23,281 nt of DNA from Bacteroidales bacterium (GCA_017535125.1 JAFXUS010000013.1:1-23281), one strand, 5' to 3'; shown: positions 6,960 through 14,907, counted from the stretch's first letter. The notes: generated by a model not told the origin, from the sequence alone. Numbers and translations: made by a program.

Positions 6960-9561
6960 GCGCGGCGCCCAGGATGGCGCCGAGGGCGGCGAGGAGCAGC
7001 AGGATGGAGGTGGCGCGGGAGACTGCCTCACCGGTCCGGTAGGACGGCGGGTCGAAGCGCATCACCAGCGTGTGATCGCCGGCCGGTACCTGCGCGGCGC
7101 GCAGCAGGGTGCCTTCCAGCTCGATCGGGAGTTCTTCGCCCGTATCCTCCACCGTCAGTTTCCACCCCACGGGGTAATAGACTTCGCTGAAGACTATCCG
7201 CACGGCCTCCGGGCTGTTGTAGCGGTAGCGGAGTTCGTTGGGGGCGTAGGAGGTCAGCTCCACGCTGGGAGATTCCGGGTCAAGCCCGGAATGACTAATT
7301 GAAGGACCGGAAAGACTCTCTGTAGTCATGCCGGACCGTGATCCGGCATCTCCAAACCAGGCGTTGCCCTTGGCGTACGGATAGCGGAGCGGCGGGACAT
7401 CACCGTCCAGGATGATATACCGGCAGTTCATCTCTGCGAGGCCCGGGAGGTACGGCAGGGCGGCCTCGGCCTCTTCGAGGGTCGTGGCGTCGCCGATGGC
7501 CTTGTAAATCTGGTTGATTTCACCCGCCAGGGTGCTCTCCATGAATTCCTGGTAGCGCTGCAGTTTGGCCGGCGAATAGCCGCCGACGTTCTTGTGCCAG
7601 TAGGACGGATGCGAGTCGTTGAAGACGTTGACCGTCAGGTCCAGGACGCGGTAGGACGGGTCCGTGTCGGCGAGGATCAGCTCGTCGACCGGGCGCTTGT
7701 CGAACTGGCTCTTGAAGGCGCGCGGCGAGACGAAATCGTCCGCGTTCAGGTAACGTTTGCCGGCGATGCCGAGGTCCAGCAGCACGAGGAGCGAGATCAG
7801 CGCGACGGCGGTCAGGCGACGGGCCTGCGCCGTCTCAGGATGCGTCCGGAAGGTCTCCGCGGCCGATTTCGGGACGGAAGTGCCCCACCATAGCAGCAGG
7901 AAGGATGCGAGGATCAGGATCAGCGAGCGCATGGCGTCCAGGACCAGCAGGTAGCGGCGGTCCGCCGCGAGGGCGTCCACCAGCACGTCCGGCTGACCTG
8001 CATCAACGCTGCCGCTGAAGGTCCCGGCGATGCCGGGGAAAATCATGCAGAGCAGGCAGAAGCCGCCGGTGATGGCGGCCGCGATCCAGCCTTTCTTCTG
8101 GAAAAACGCCGCCGCTTCCGGCTGGCGGACGATGCGGTCCAGCACCAGGAAGCCGAGCATCGGCAGGGTGAACTGGAGCACTGTCAGCGCCATCGACACC
8201 GTGCGGAACTTGTTGTAGAGCGGCGCGACGTTGTAGAAGAATTTCGTGAAAGCGAGGAAATGACTGCCCAGGGCGAGCAGCACGGCGAGCACTGTGCCCG
8301 CCACGATCCACCATTTCTCCTTCCCCTTGAAGGCGAAGAGGCCTAGCACGAAGAGGAAGATGGTGATGGCGCCCATGTACATCGGCCCGGCGGTGAAGGG
8401 CTGGGGGCCCCAGTAGAGCGGCAGGTGCTTGGCCGTCTCCCGGAGGTTCGGCTGCCCGGCCCGCTTCAGGAGGTCGTAGGTTTCGGAGTGGTTGGGATTT
8501 ACCGCGCCGGAGGACGAGCCGCCGTTGAAATTGGGGATCAGCAGGTTGGGGAGTTCTTCCCAGCCGTAGGACCAGGCGGTGGCGTAGTCGATGTCGAGGC
8601 CTTTGGCGCCGACACCGCCTTCGGAGGCTTCCGTGCTGCCGCCGCGCATGGAGTACGGAGTGTATTCCATCGTCGGCAGGAGCTTGATGGCGTTGGTGGC
8701 AATGCCGGCCACGCCGAGGACCAGCAGCAAAGCCGATGCAGCGAAGAAGCGGCCCCAGGGATGAGATTCCGGGTCAAGCCCGGAATGACTATCTGTAGTC
8801 ATGCCGGACTGCGATCCGGCATCTCTATGCACCAGCAAAGAAACCACCAGGACGATGACGTAGATCAGGATCAGGATTGCCAGATAGTAGGTGATCTGCG
8901 GGTGGTTTGCCTTGACCTGGAAACTCAGCGCCAGGCCGAAGAGGGCGGCGCCGAGAAGGGTTCCCGGGAGCCAGGGTGCTTTGCTAGGAGATTCCGGGTC
9001 AAGCCCGGAATGACTACTTTGGGGCCCGGAATGACTACTTTGGGGTCCGGAATGACGGGAAAGGGCCTGATTATAAGTGAAGATCAGCGCTGCCAAAACC
9101 CAGGGGAGGAAGGCGAGGGCCTGCATCTTGGTGTTGTGGCCGACCTGGATAATCTGCAGGTTGTAGGAGCAGAAGGTCACGGCGATGGCGCCGCCAACGG
9201 CGATCAGCGGATGGATGCCGAGGGCGAGCATCAGCAGCCAGGCGCCCAGCAGCGAGATGAAGAGGTAGGTGGCCGGGCGGCGGCCCAGCAGCAGGAAGTC
9301 GTAGAGCTTCTGCGTCCAGTCGCCTTTCGTGGAGGCATGGATGGTGGCCGTCGGCATGCCGCCGAACATGGACTCCGTCCAGGCCGTCTGGTCATCGGGG
9401 TGAGCTGCGTTCCAGCTCATCATCTCGTGCGACATGCCCTGCCAGCCGGAGATGTCGCTCTGGTTGACGATCTTGCCGCTCAGGACCTGCGGCACGTAGG
9501 CGTATGAGAGAAGGAGCAGGCCGACGACGATGCCGGCGTACAGGAGGAGTTTCTTTTTCAT
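6937..9561 (-). CDS. YfhO-family polytopic membrane protein with three in-frame repeat insertions
   Basis: An 874-residue integral membrane protein of the YfhO family, with GT-C-like topology: a first TM (KKKLLLYAGIVVGLLLLSYA), then an extracytoplasmic loop with DISGWQGMSHEM, about a dozen TM segments, a soluble region from about residue 620 to 840, and a last TM near the end (LLLLAALGAILGAAL). In Firmicutes YfhO is linked to glycosylation of cell-envelope polymers; the substrate here is unknown. Residues about 169-191, 247-266 and 738-764 are encoded by palindromic elements. Their recurrent peptide is HSGLDPES, and two also carry DAGS-S-GMTT. These inserts of about 70 residues explain most of the excess over typical Bacteroidales homologues of around 800 residues. 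The ATG overlaps the glycosyltransferase stop (ATGA). It is the last gene of its operon. Confidence 0.9.
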   Translation of the reverse strand: MKKKLLLYAGIVVGLLLLSYAYVPQVLSGKIVNQSDISGWQGMSHEMMSWNAAHPDDQTAWTESMFGGMPTATIHASTKGDWTQKLYDFLLLGRRPATYLFISLLGAWLLMLALGIHPLIAVGGAIAVTFCSYNLQIIQVGHNTKMQALAFLPWVLAALIFTYNQALSRHSGPQSSHSGPQSSHSGLDPESPSKAPWLPGTLLGAALFGLALSFQVKANHPQITYYLAILILIYVIVLVVSLLVHRDAGSQSGMTTDSHSGLDPESHPWGRFFAASALLLVLGVAGIATNAIKLLPTMEYTPYSMRGGSTEASEGGVGAKGLDIDYATAWSYGWEELPNLLIPNFNGGSSSGAVNPNHSETYDLLKRAGQPNLRETAKHLPLYWGPQPFTAGPMYMGAITIFLFVLGLFAFKGKEKWWIVAGTVLAVLLALGSHFLAFTKFFYNVAPLYNKFRTVSMALTVLQFTLPMLGFLVLDRIVRQPEAAAFFQKKGWIAAAITGGFCLLCMIFPGIAGTFSGSVDAGQPDVLVDALAADRRYLLVLDAMRSLILILASFLLLWWGTSVPKSAAETFRTHPETAQARRLTAVALISLLVLLDLGIAGKRYLNADDFVSPRAFKSQFDKRPVDELILADTDPSYRVLDLTVNVFNDSHPSYWHKNVGGYSPAKLQRYQEFMESTLAGEINQIYKAIGDATTLEEAEAALPYLPGLAEMNCRYIILDGDVPPLRYPYAKGNAWFGDAGSRSGMTTESLSGPSISHSGLDPESPSVELTSYAPNELRYRYNSPEAVRIVFSEVYYPVGWKLTVEDTGEELPIELEGTLLRAAQVPAGDHTLVMRFDPPSYRTGEAVSRATSILLLLAALGAILGAALKRKSAA
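7269..7350. repeat. Composite palindromic element inside yfhO (copy with one extra 21-nt unit)
   Basis: 82 bp. The first stem is ATTCCGGG, loop TCAAG, CCCGGAAT. Then comes a 21-nt half-unit ending in CCGGAAAGACT, a degenerate copy. An inverted stem of ATGCCGGA and TCCGGCAT lies around 7328-7349. The length equals that of the 61-bp copies at 8763 and 10082 plus one 21-nt unit. It encodes about residues 738-764 of the YfhO-type protein, just before the conserved-looking ELTSYAPNELRYRY segment. Confidence 0.85.
8763..8823. repeat. Composite palindromic element inside yfhO (61 bp, three stems)
   Basis: Three inverted repeats in a row: ATTCCGGG/CCCGGAAT (8766-8773, 8779-8786) with loop TCAAG; GACTA/TAGTC (8787-8791, 8796-8800) with loop TCTG; ATGCCGGA/TCCGGCAT (8801-8808, 8815-8822) with loop CTGCGA. 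It is identical to 10082-10142 at 60 of 61 positions. It encodes about residues 247-266, in a loop between a TM ending VVSLLVHR and one starting FFAASALLL. Confidence 0.92.
8988..9056. repeat. Palindromic element with tandem 21-nt half-units inside yfhO
   Basis: One full stem (ATTCCGGG, TCAAG, CCCGGAAT), then tandem 21-nt units starting at 9004 and 9025 (CCCGGAATGACTACTTTGGGG each, with a partial third from 9046). The inverted ATGCCGGA stem found in the other copies is absent. On the coding strand this gives a seven-residue repeat HSGPQSS twice, then HSGLDPES, at about residues 169-191, in a loop between TM segments. Confidence 0.9.
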
Positions 9562-10847
9562 GGCAATATATCGACGAGCTGCGCCGTGAGGGCGCGGCGG
9601 CTGTACTTTTCAATGCCGGCCGTCTGCGGATGCTCCGCGTCCAGGAAGGCCAGCAGTTCGTCCTGCTTGTCCCAGTCGAACATGTCGCCGGCGCCGGCGT
9701 CCCGCAGGACCGTGGCGGCCGCGCCGTCTTCCTGGCCGATGCCCAGCACGGGGCGGCGGGCGGCCAGGTATTCGAAGATCTTGCCGGGCAGCACTTTCGC
9801 GTATTCGGGCTCCCGGCGCAGCGGGAGCAGAAGGATGTCGGCGGCGCGCTGCTCGCGGACGGTCTCGTCGTGCGGGAGATAGCCCAGCTCCACGAGATTG
9901 CCGCCCAGGCCGCGGGCGCGGATGGCGTCCGTGATGGCGGCGTCCACCTTGCCGGCAAGGCGGATTTCCAGCCGCTCGCGGAAGGACGGATCCTCCCCGC
10001 AGCGGCGCGCCAGGGCGTCCCAGAGGTTCAGGGGGTTGCCGTCGGCCGCAAACAGGCCCGTATGGACCAGGCGGAACTTGGGAGATTCCGAGTCAAGCCC
10101 GGAATGACTATCTGTAGTCATGCCGGACTGCGATCCGGCATCCTTAAAATCGGATTCGTCAAAGCCGTTGGTAATCAAAACGACCGGGGTTTTGGTCTTG
10201 GCACGGAAGTCCGCGGCGACGGGCGGCGACACACTGATCACGGTGTCGGCGCCGTCCAGTACGGCCTGCTCGAGGCGGTGGTGCCGGCGGTCAGCGGCGG
10301 CCGACAGGCCGAGGTGCTTGTAGTAGAACATCTCCGTCCACGGATCCCGGAAATCAGCAATCCAATGCAGCCCAAGGGCCTTTTTCAGCCCCAGGCCGAT
10401 GAGGTGCACCGACTGGGGCGGACCCGTGGTCACGACGGCATCGACGGGATGCTCCGCCAGGTATTTCTTCAGGAACCGGACCGAGGGGCGCACCCAGCCG
10501 ACCCGCGGGTCGGGAATGAAGCAGTTACCCCGCACCCACAGGGAGAGGCGCTGCTTCCAGTTTTTCTTCTGGGCGTTGACGGGGTTGACTTCCTGCCCCT
10601 GTTTGCCGCCGGTCAGGCGGCGATAGATCTCATATGGCTCGCTGATGTGCGTCTTGACGACTTCCGCGCAGGCGGGAACGTCGGCGAGCAGGCTCTCGTC
10701 GCGCGCGAGCTGTTCGGGATTCTCCGGCGTATAGACGACCGGCTGCCAGCCGAACTCCGGCAGGTACTTGCTGAACTTCACCCAGCGCTGGACCCCCGAA
10801 CCACCGGTCGGGGGCCAGTAGTAGGTGATGATCAGCAGACGTTTCAC
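9558..10847 (-). CDS. GT-B-fold glycosyltransferase, probably GT4 family, with an in-frame repeat insertion
   Basis: A 429-residue cytoplasmic or membrane-associated sugar transferase. The N-terminal Rossmann domain starts LLIITYYWPPTGGSGVQRWV, with a typical glycine-rich loop. DFRDPWTEM and GPPQSVHL lie before the interdomain region. The C-terminal domain has the nucleotide-sugar site segment PGKIFEYLAARRPVLGIG with the conserved Glu. Residues about 236-255 come from a palindromic element placed between ITNGFDESDFK and KFRLVHTG, the usual linker between the two Rossmann domains. GTG start at 10847-10845 overlaps the phosphatase TGA by 4 nt, and its own TGA overlaps the yfhO ATG by 4 nt. Donor and acceptor are unknown. 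The neighbouring YfhO-type protein suggests a shared role in envelope glycan synthesis. Confidence 0.88.
   Translation of the reverse strand: MKRLLIITYYWPPTGGSGVQRWVKFSKYLPEFGWQPVVYTPENPEQLARDESLLADVPACAEVVKTHISEPYEIYRRLTGGKQGQEVNPVNAQKKNWKQRLSLWVRGNCFIPDPRVGWVRPSVRFLKKYLAEHPVDAVVTTGPPQSVHLIGLGLKKALGLHWIADFRDPWTEMFYYKHLGLSAAADRRHHRLEQAVLDGADTVISVSPPVAADFRAKTKTPVVLITNGFDESDFKDAGSQSGMTTDSHSGLDSESPKFRLVHTGLFAADGNPLNLWDALARRCGEDPSFRERLEIRLAGKVDAAITDAIRARGLGGNLVELGYLPHDETVREQRAADILLLPLRREPEYAKVLPGKIFEYLAARRPVLGIGQEDGAAATVLRDAGAGDMFDWDKQDELLAFLDAEHPQTAGIEKYSRRALTAQLVDILP
10082..10142. repeat. Composite palindromic element inside the glycosyltransferase gene
   Basis: 61 bp, identical to 8763-8823 except for one base in the first stem: ATTCCGAG instead of ATTCCGGG, which breaks one pair. 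It is read in the same orientation and frame as the copies in yfhO, giving DAGSQSGMTT and DSHSGLDSES. It sits in the linker between the two GT-B domains. Confidence 0.92.
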
Positions 10848-12118
10848 CGCTTGTAGCCTTCGAGGTTGGCCTTGACGGTCTCCCAGTCATAGTACGGACC
10901 TTCGACCGGCTTGAGACCGCGAAGCAGGCGCTCTTTCTCCTGATACAGGAACTTTACGAGCACGCGGCCGGCCTTGTTGCGGTAGAAGATGATCTGGAGG
11001 TTGCTGGCCATGCAGATGTTCCAGAAGCCATACCAGTTGTCGCAGACTTCGTCCACCTCCCAGCGCTCGCCGACGCCCTCGATGCCAAGGTAGCTGGCGA
11101 GGGCCATCAGCGGATAGTCGTGGCCGAAACGCAGGTCGGCGGCATAGGCGCCGGTGGCGATGCACTCATCGGCCTTCGTCACGATGTCCTCGACGCAGGA
11201 CTTCGCCATGGCCACACGCTCCTGACCGACGTCAGCGGAGTTGCAGTGACCCAGGTAGAGGAAGAGGTTGTTCTGCGCCCAGCGGTTGTAGATCGCGTCG
11301 AAAGGCAGGAAGCGGTAGAGATTCTCCTCGATGTCGAAGTCCTCGGCCACCACGGCAGTGTCGAACACGTTCGCCGTCAGGCGGCGCGGGCTGTCCACGA
11401 AGGTGCGGGCCTTCTCCACGTCGGTGAAGAGGCGCGTCATCACGCCGAGGGTGTCGTCCGGCACCTGACGCATGTATTCGAAGCTCTTGCGCATGCCGGC
11501 GGAAGTGATCTGCTGCCAGCCTTTCTCGTTGTCGAGGTAGTCCATGAACTTCTCGCCCGTGTCGAGGCGGATGTTCAGCTGATTGTTCTGGCGGATCAGC
11601 GAGTTCGTGAAGGAGTTCATGCTGATGATGCAGCGCTGCACCGTGCTGGAGAAGGCGCGGACGTTCTTCTGTCCGGCGAATACCTCCGGGTAGCGGTTGT
11701 ACATGCGCTCGGCCAGGGCGGCATGCTCACGCGCACCGCGCTGCGACAGGCGGCCGTCCATGCCGCCGTAGCTCTCGAGCACCTTGCGGGCCGCAATGCG
11801 CAGGGAGTCTCCGCCCGGGGTGAGGATACCCATCCCCTTGCCCACCTCGAGGGTGCGGATCAGGTCCTCATAGGCCTTGCCGCCCCAGTTGGAACGGGAG
11901 CCGTGCCGGCCATAGTGGCTGATGTAGAAGGGGGTGTAGCCCTTCGGCGCCGGGGTGTCCGTGAGAGGATAGAACTCGTACGAGTTGAGGTTGTTGCCCG
12001 CGCGGGTCGGATCTTCCATGAGGGCCTTGGCGGCCACTTCGGAACGGTGGAACTGGGCGAAAGCCGCCGACGCGCTCAGCGTCAGCATGGCTGCCAGGAC
12101 AAAGATCAATTTCTTCAT
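10844..12118 (-). CDS. Secreted histidine-acid phosphatase (phytase/MINPP-like clade)
   Basis: A 424-residue exported phosphomonoesterase. The signal peptide is MKKLIFVLAAMLTLSASAAFA, cut before QFHRSE. The phosphate-pocket motif is YGRHGSR, with nucleophile H72. The C-terminal proton-donor motif is HD in LRFGHDYPLMALASY. Multiple inositol-polyphosphate phosphatases usually have HAE there, so this protein is closer to the HD-type acid phosphatase/phytase branch. The substrate could be phytate, sugar phosphates or nucleotides and cannot be set from sequence. First gene of the operon phosphatase-glycosyltransferase-yfhO, with a -7 box at 12158-12151. Its TGA overlaps the GTG of the glycosyltransferase. 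Confidence 0.9.
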   Translation of the reverse strand: MKKLIFVLAAMLTLSASAAFAQFHRSEVAAKALMEDPTRAGNNLNSYEFYPLTDTPAPKGYTPFYISHYGRHGSRSNWGGKAYEDLIRTLEVGKGMGILTPGGDSLRIAARKVLESYGGMDGRLSQRGAREHAALAERMYNRYPEVFAGQKNVRAFSSTVQRCIISMNSFTNSLIRQNNQLNIRLDTGEKFMDYLDNEKGWQQITSAGMRKSFEYMRQVPDDTLGVMTRLFTDVEKARTFVDSPRRLTANVFDTAVVAEDFDIEENLYRFLPFDAIYNRWAQNNLFLYLGHCNSADVGQERVAMAKSCVEDIVTKADECIATGAYAADLRFGHDYPLMALASYLGIEGVGERWEVDEVCDNWYGFWNICMASNLQIIFYRNKAGRVLVKFLYQEKERLLRGLKPVEGPYYDWETVKANLEGYKR

Positions 12119-12150
12119 ATTCTTCGTTTTGTTTGTTATTTCATAACAGA

Positions 12151-12158
12151 CAAATATA
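12151..12158 (-). promoter_or_regulatory. -7 box of the phosphatase operon
   Basis: On the minus strand TATATTTG matches TAnnTTTG exactly. The predicted start lies near 12145, leaving a leader of about 27 nt to the ATG at 12118. No -33 TTTG was found at the usual distance. The gap 12119-12232 to the mutS stop holds no other convincing signal and no clear mutS terminator. Confidence 0.6.
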
Positions 12159-12232
12159 TAACCATTTTCTTTCCTCTCGGCCCCGCTTTCCCGGAAATGG
12201 ACGCAAAAGTAACATCAGCACACGTAAATGTA

Positions 12233-14824
12233 TCAAAGGCCCAGTTCGCCCTTCAGCGCACGCAGCAGGTCAAAGGCCTGCAGGGGCGTCATGTTGTTGA
12301 GGTCGGCCGCCTCGAGCTTGTCCTTGACGGCGGAGAGGGTGGGGTCGTCGAGCTGGAAGAAGGACAGCTGCACGGAGCCGTCGTCCTCCAGGTCCATGGC
12401 GTTGGCGTGCTTCTGTCGCCGCTCCAGGTCGCGAAGCGTCTTCTCCGCCGACTCGACCACCTCGCGCGGCATGCCCGCCAGGCGCGCCACGTGGATGCCG
12501 AAGCTGTGCGCCACGCCGCCGGGCATCATTTTCCGGAGGAAGATGACGTTCTTGCCCTCCTCCTTGACGGCGATGTGGTAGTTCTTGACGCGGGGGTACT
12601 GCTCCTCGAGGTCGTTCAATTCGTGGTAGTGCGTCGCGAAGAGCGTCTTGGCGCCCTTGCCGTACTGATGGATGTATTCCACGAGGGCGCGGGCGATGGA
12701 CATGCCGTCGTAGGTGGAGGTGCCGCGTCCGATCTCGTCCAGCAGCACCAGCGAGCGGGCGCTGAGGTTGTGCATGATCATGGCTGTCTCCAGCATCTCG
12801 ACCATGAAGGTGGATTCCCCGCGGGAAATGTTGTCCGTCGCGCCGACGCGCGTGAAAATCTTGTCGAAATAGCCGATTCGCGCCTGCTGCGCCGGCACGA
12901 AGGAACCGATCTGCGCCATCAGCACGATGAGGGCGGTCTGGCGCAGGAGGGCCGATTTACCGGCCATGTTGGGGCCGGTCAGGATGATGATCTGCTCCCC
13001 CCTGCTGTCCAGGCGGACGTCGTTGGGGACGTATTCCTCGCCCGCGGGCATCAGGGTTTCGATGACGGGATGACGCCCGGCCTTGATGTCCAGCACGCTG
13101 CCCTTGTCCATTTCCGGGCGGCAGTAGCCGCGGTCGAGCGCCTGCTGCGCGAAGCCCTGCAGGACGTCGAGGCGCGCGAGGATGCGGCAGTTCTCCTGGA
13201 TGTCGCGGATGGCCTTCTGGACGGTGGCGACGAGCTCGCCGTACAGGCGGCTCTCGATCTCGTAGATGGACGCCTCCGCGCCGAGGATCTTCTCCTCGTA
13301 TTCCTTCAGCTCGGGCGTGATGTAGCGCTCCGCGCTGACAAGCGTCTGCTTGCGTATCCACTCCGGCGGCACCTTGTCGCGGAAGGTATTGCGGACCTCG
13401 ATATAGTAGCCGAAGACGTTGTTGTAGCTGATTTTCAGCGAGCTGATTCCGGTGCGTTCGCCCTCGCGCTGCTGCATCTGCAGGAGGTAGTCCTTGCCGC
13501 CGCGGGAGATGTCGCGCAGCTCGTCCAGCTGCTTGTCCACGCCGGCGGCGATCACGTCGCCCTTGCCGAGCTGGGAGGCGTCTTCCGCGAGGGTCGCGGT
13601 GATGCGCTCCAACAGTTTGTCCGTATTGCGCAGGCCCTTGATCAGCTTGTCGAGGGCAGCGCAGCCCGTGTCGCCGCAGAGCTCGCGGATGGGCGTCATA
13701 CGGCTCAGCGAGCGGCCGAGCTGGCGGACTTCGCGCGGCAGGATCTTGCCGTTGGCGGCACGGGCCAGGATGCGCTCCAGGTCGCCCACCTCGGCGAGGT
13801 TGCCCTGGAGCTCGACGAGCAGCTCTTCGTTGTCATGCAGCAGCTGCACCACGTCGTAGCGCGCATTCAACTCATTCAGGTCCATGACCGGCATGGCGAG
13901 CCACTGGCGCAGCAGGCGGGCACCCATCGGAGTGCAGCAGCGGTCGATCACATCGACCAGGCTCACGCCTTCGCGGCCCGCGTTGCTCTGGAAAATTTCC
14001 AGGTTGCGGAAGGTGAACTTGTCCATCCAGACGAACTTCTCCTCGTCGATGCGGCCGATCGAGCAGATGTTGCCGAGACCGGCATGCTGCGTCTGCTCCA
14101 GATAGACCAGCAGGGCGCCGGCGGAGCAGACGGCGAGCGGGAAGCCGTCGATGGCGAAGCCTTTAAGGCTCTGCACCTTGAGCTGCTTGCATAAGCGCTC
14201 CACGGCGGCATCCTGCACGAAGGCCCATTCGTCAAGGCCGGTGGCGTAGAAATCACCGTAGCGCTCCTTGACGGCGCGCAGCAGCTCGCGCTGGACCACC
14301 AGTTCGCGGGGCTGCAGGGAGCTGAGCAGGGTGCCGATGTAGTCCAGGCTGCCCTGGGCCACCTGGAAGGTGCCCGTGGACACATCCAGGAAGGCGGCGC
14401 CGCAGCTCTGTCCCTCGAAGGTCAGGCCGGCGAGGTAGTTGTGTTCCTTCTGGTCCAGCATGCCTTCGCCAAAGGCGATGCCGGGGGTGAGAATCTCGGT
14501 GATGCCGCGCTTGACAAGCTTGTTCTTCACGAGCGCGGGGTCCTCCAGCTGGTCGCAGATGGCCACCTTGTAGCCGCTGCGGACGAGTTTCTGGAGGTAG
14601 CCTTCGATGGCGTGGTGCGGGAAGCCGGCCATGGGCGTGTCGCCCTTGTCGCCGTTGGAGCGGCGCGTGAGCACGAGTCCGAGCACCTTGCTGGCCAGCA
14701 CGGCGTCGTCGGAGTAGGTCTCATAGAAGTCCCCGACGCGGTACAGGAGTATCGCCTCGGGGTGCTGCGCCTTGATGCTGAAATACTGCTTCAGCATCGG
14801 GGTATCTTCGCCTTTCTTTGCCAT
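12233..14824 (-). CDS. mutS: DNA mismatch repair protein MutS
   Basis: An 863-residue mismatch-recognition ATPase. The mismatch-reading motif GDFYETY lies at residues 31-37 (F33, E35). The connector, lever and clamp regions follow. The C-terminal ABC-type ATPase has Walker A GPNMAGKS at 617-624, the STFMVEM segment, Walker B LVLLDEIGRGTS and the TLFATHYHEL switch His. Length is typical and all key residues are present. ATG 14824 is supported by a -7 box at 14847-14840. It lies alone between two operons on the same strand and appears to have its own promoter. No mutL is nearby. Confidence 0.98.
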   Translation of the reverse strand: MAKKGEDTPMLKQYFSIKAQHPEAILLYRVGDFYETYSDDAVLASKVLGLVLTRRSNGDKGDTPMAGFPHHAIEGYLQKLVRSGYKVAICDQLEDPALVKNKLVKRGITEILTPGIAFGEGMLDQKEHNYLAGLTFEGQSCGAAFLDVSTGTFQVAQGSLDYIGTLLSSLQPRELVVQRELLRAVKERYGDFYATGLDEWAFVQDAAVERLCKQLKVQSLKGFAIDGFPLAVCSAGALLVYLEQTQHAGLGNICSIGRIDEEKFVWMDKFTFRNLEIFQSNAGREGVSLVDVIDRCCTPMGARLLRQWLAMPVMDLNELNARYDVVQLLHDNEELLVELQGNLAEVGDLERILARAANGKILPREVRQLGRSLSRMTPIRELCGDTGCAALDKLIKGLRNTDKLLERITATLAEDASQLGKGDVIAAGVDKQLDELRDISRGGKDYLLQMQQREGERTGISSLKISYNNVFGYYIEVRNTFRDKVPPEWIRKQTLVSAERYITPELKEYEEKILGAEASIYEIESRLYGELVATVQKAIRDIQENCRILARLDVLQGFAQQALDRGYCRPEMDKGSVLDIKAGRHPVIETLMPAGEEYVPNDVRLDSRGEQIIILTGPNMAGKSALLRQTALIVLMAQIGSFVPAQQARIGYFDKIFTRVGATDNISRGESTFMVEMLETAMIMHNLSARSLVLLDEIGRGTSTYDGMSIARALVEYIHQYGKGAKTLFATHYHELNDLEEQYPRVKNYHIAVKEEGKNVIFLRKMMPGGVAHSFGIHVARLAGMPREVVESAEKTLRDLERRQKHANAMDLEDDGSVQLSFFQLDDPTLSAVKDKLEAADLNNMTPLQAFDLLRALKGELGL

Positions 14825-14839
14825 GGTTGTCTAGAAAGA

Positions 14840-14847
14840 CAAAGATA
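14840..14847 (-). promoter_or_regulatory. -7 box of mutS
   Basis: On the minus strand TATCTTTG is a perfect -7 box, 15 nt from the ATG at 14824, so the leader is very short (about 10 nt). Where a -33 box is expected the sequence belongs to the palindromic element at 14859-14907. The nearest match, CTTG in that element's loop, is 24 bp upstream, which is longer than usual spacing. Confidence 0.65.
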
Positions 14848-14848
14848 C

Positions 14849-14883
14849 AAAAATAATTGGAGATTCCGGGTCAAGCCCGGAAT
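14849..14883 (-). terminator. Candidate intrinsic terminator built from a palindromic element, downstream of the symporter pair
   Basis: Read on the minus strand, the stem ATTCCGGG/CCCGGAAT (14883-14876 and 14870-14863, loop CTTGA) is followed by CTCC and then the T-rich run AATTATTTTT (14858-14849). This lies between the symporter stop (14930) and the mutS -7 box (14847). The CTCC gap between stem and T-run weakens the case. Confidence 0.35.
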
Positions 14884-14907
14884 GACTACAAAGGAGCCCG
14901 GAATGAC
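14859..14907. repeat. Intergenic palindromic element with one 21-nt half-unit
   Basis: The stem ATTCCGGG, loop TCAAG, CCCGGAAT (14863-14883) is followed by a 21-nt half-unit GACTACAAAGGAGCCCGGAAT (14884-14904) in two parts, then GAC. A separate 6-bp hairpin TCCCGG, loop TGC, CCGGGA lies at 14910-14924, 5 nt past the symporter stop. The 105-bp gap 14825-14929 is almost wholly occupied by these hairpins and the mutS promoter. Confidence 0.85.

Noticed and set aside
6964..6981. GGCGCC-CAGGAT-GGCGCC hairpin as terminator after rsmA
   Set aside because: It lies within the yfhO coding sequence and has no T-run on either side.
9004..9059. Tandem 21-bp units as a CRISPR array
   Set aside because: The units are directly contiguous without unique spacers, lie inside a gene, and belong to the dispersed palindromic family.
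12119..12232. A mutS terminator or a small gene in the mutS-phosphatase gap
   Set aside because: Only weak inverted repeats (TTTCC/GGAAA) and no T-run or open frame with a plausible start were seen; only the -7 box is convincing.
11120..14194. Long open frame on the plus strand opposite mutS and the phosphatase (also 14441-16558 and 19-1461)
   Set aside because: These are antisense frames kept open by high GC and codon bias of the real minus-strand genes. Their translations are low-complexity and match no family; where they cross repeats they give peptides such as FRVKPGMT.
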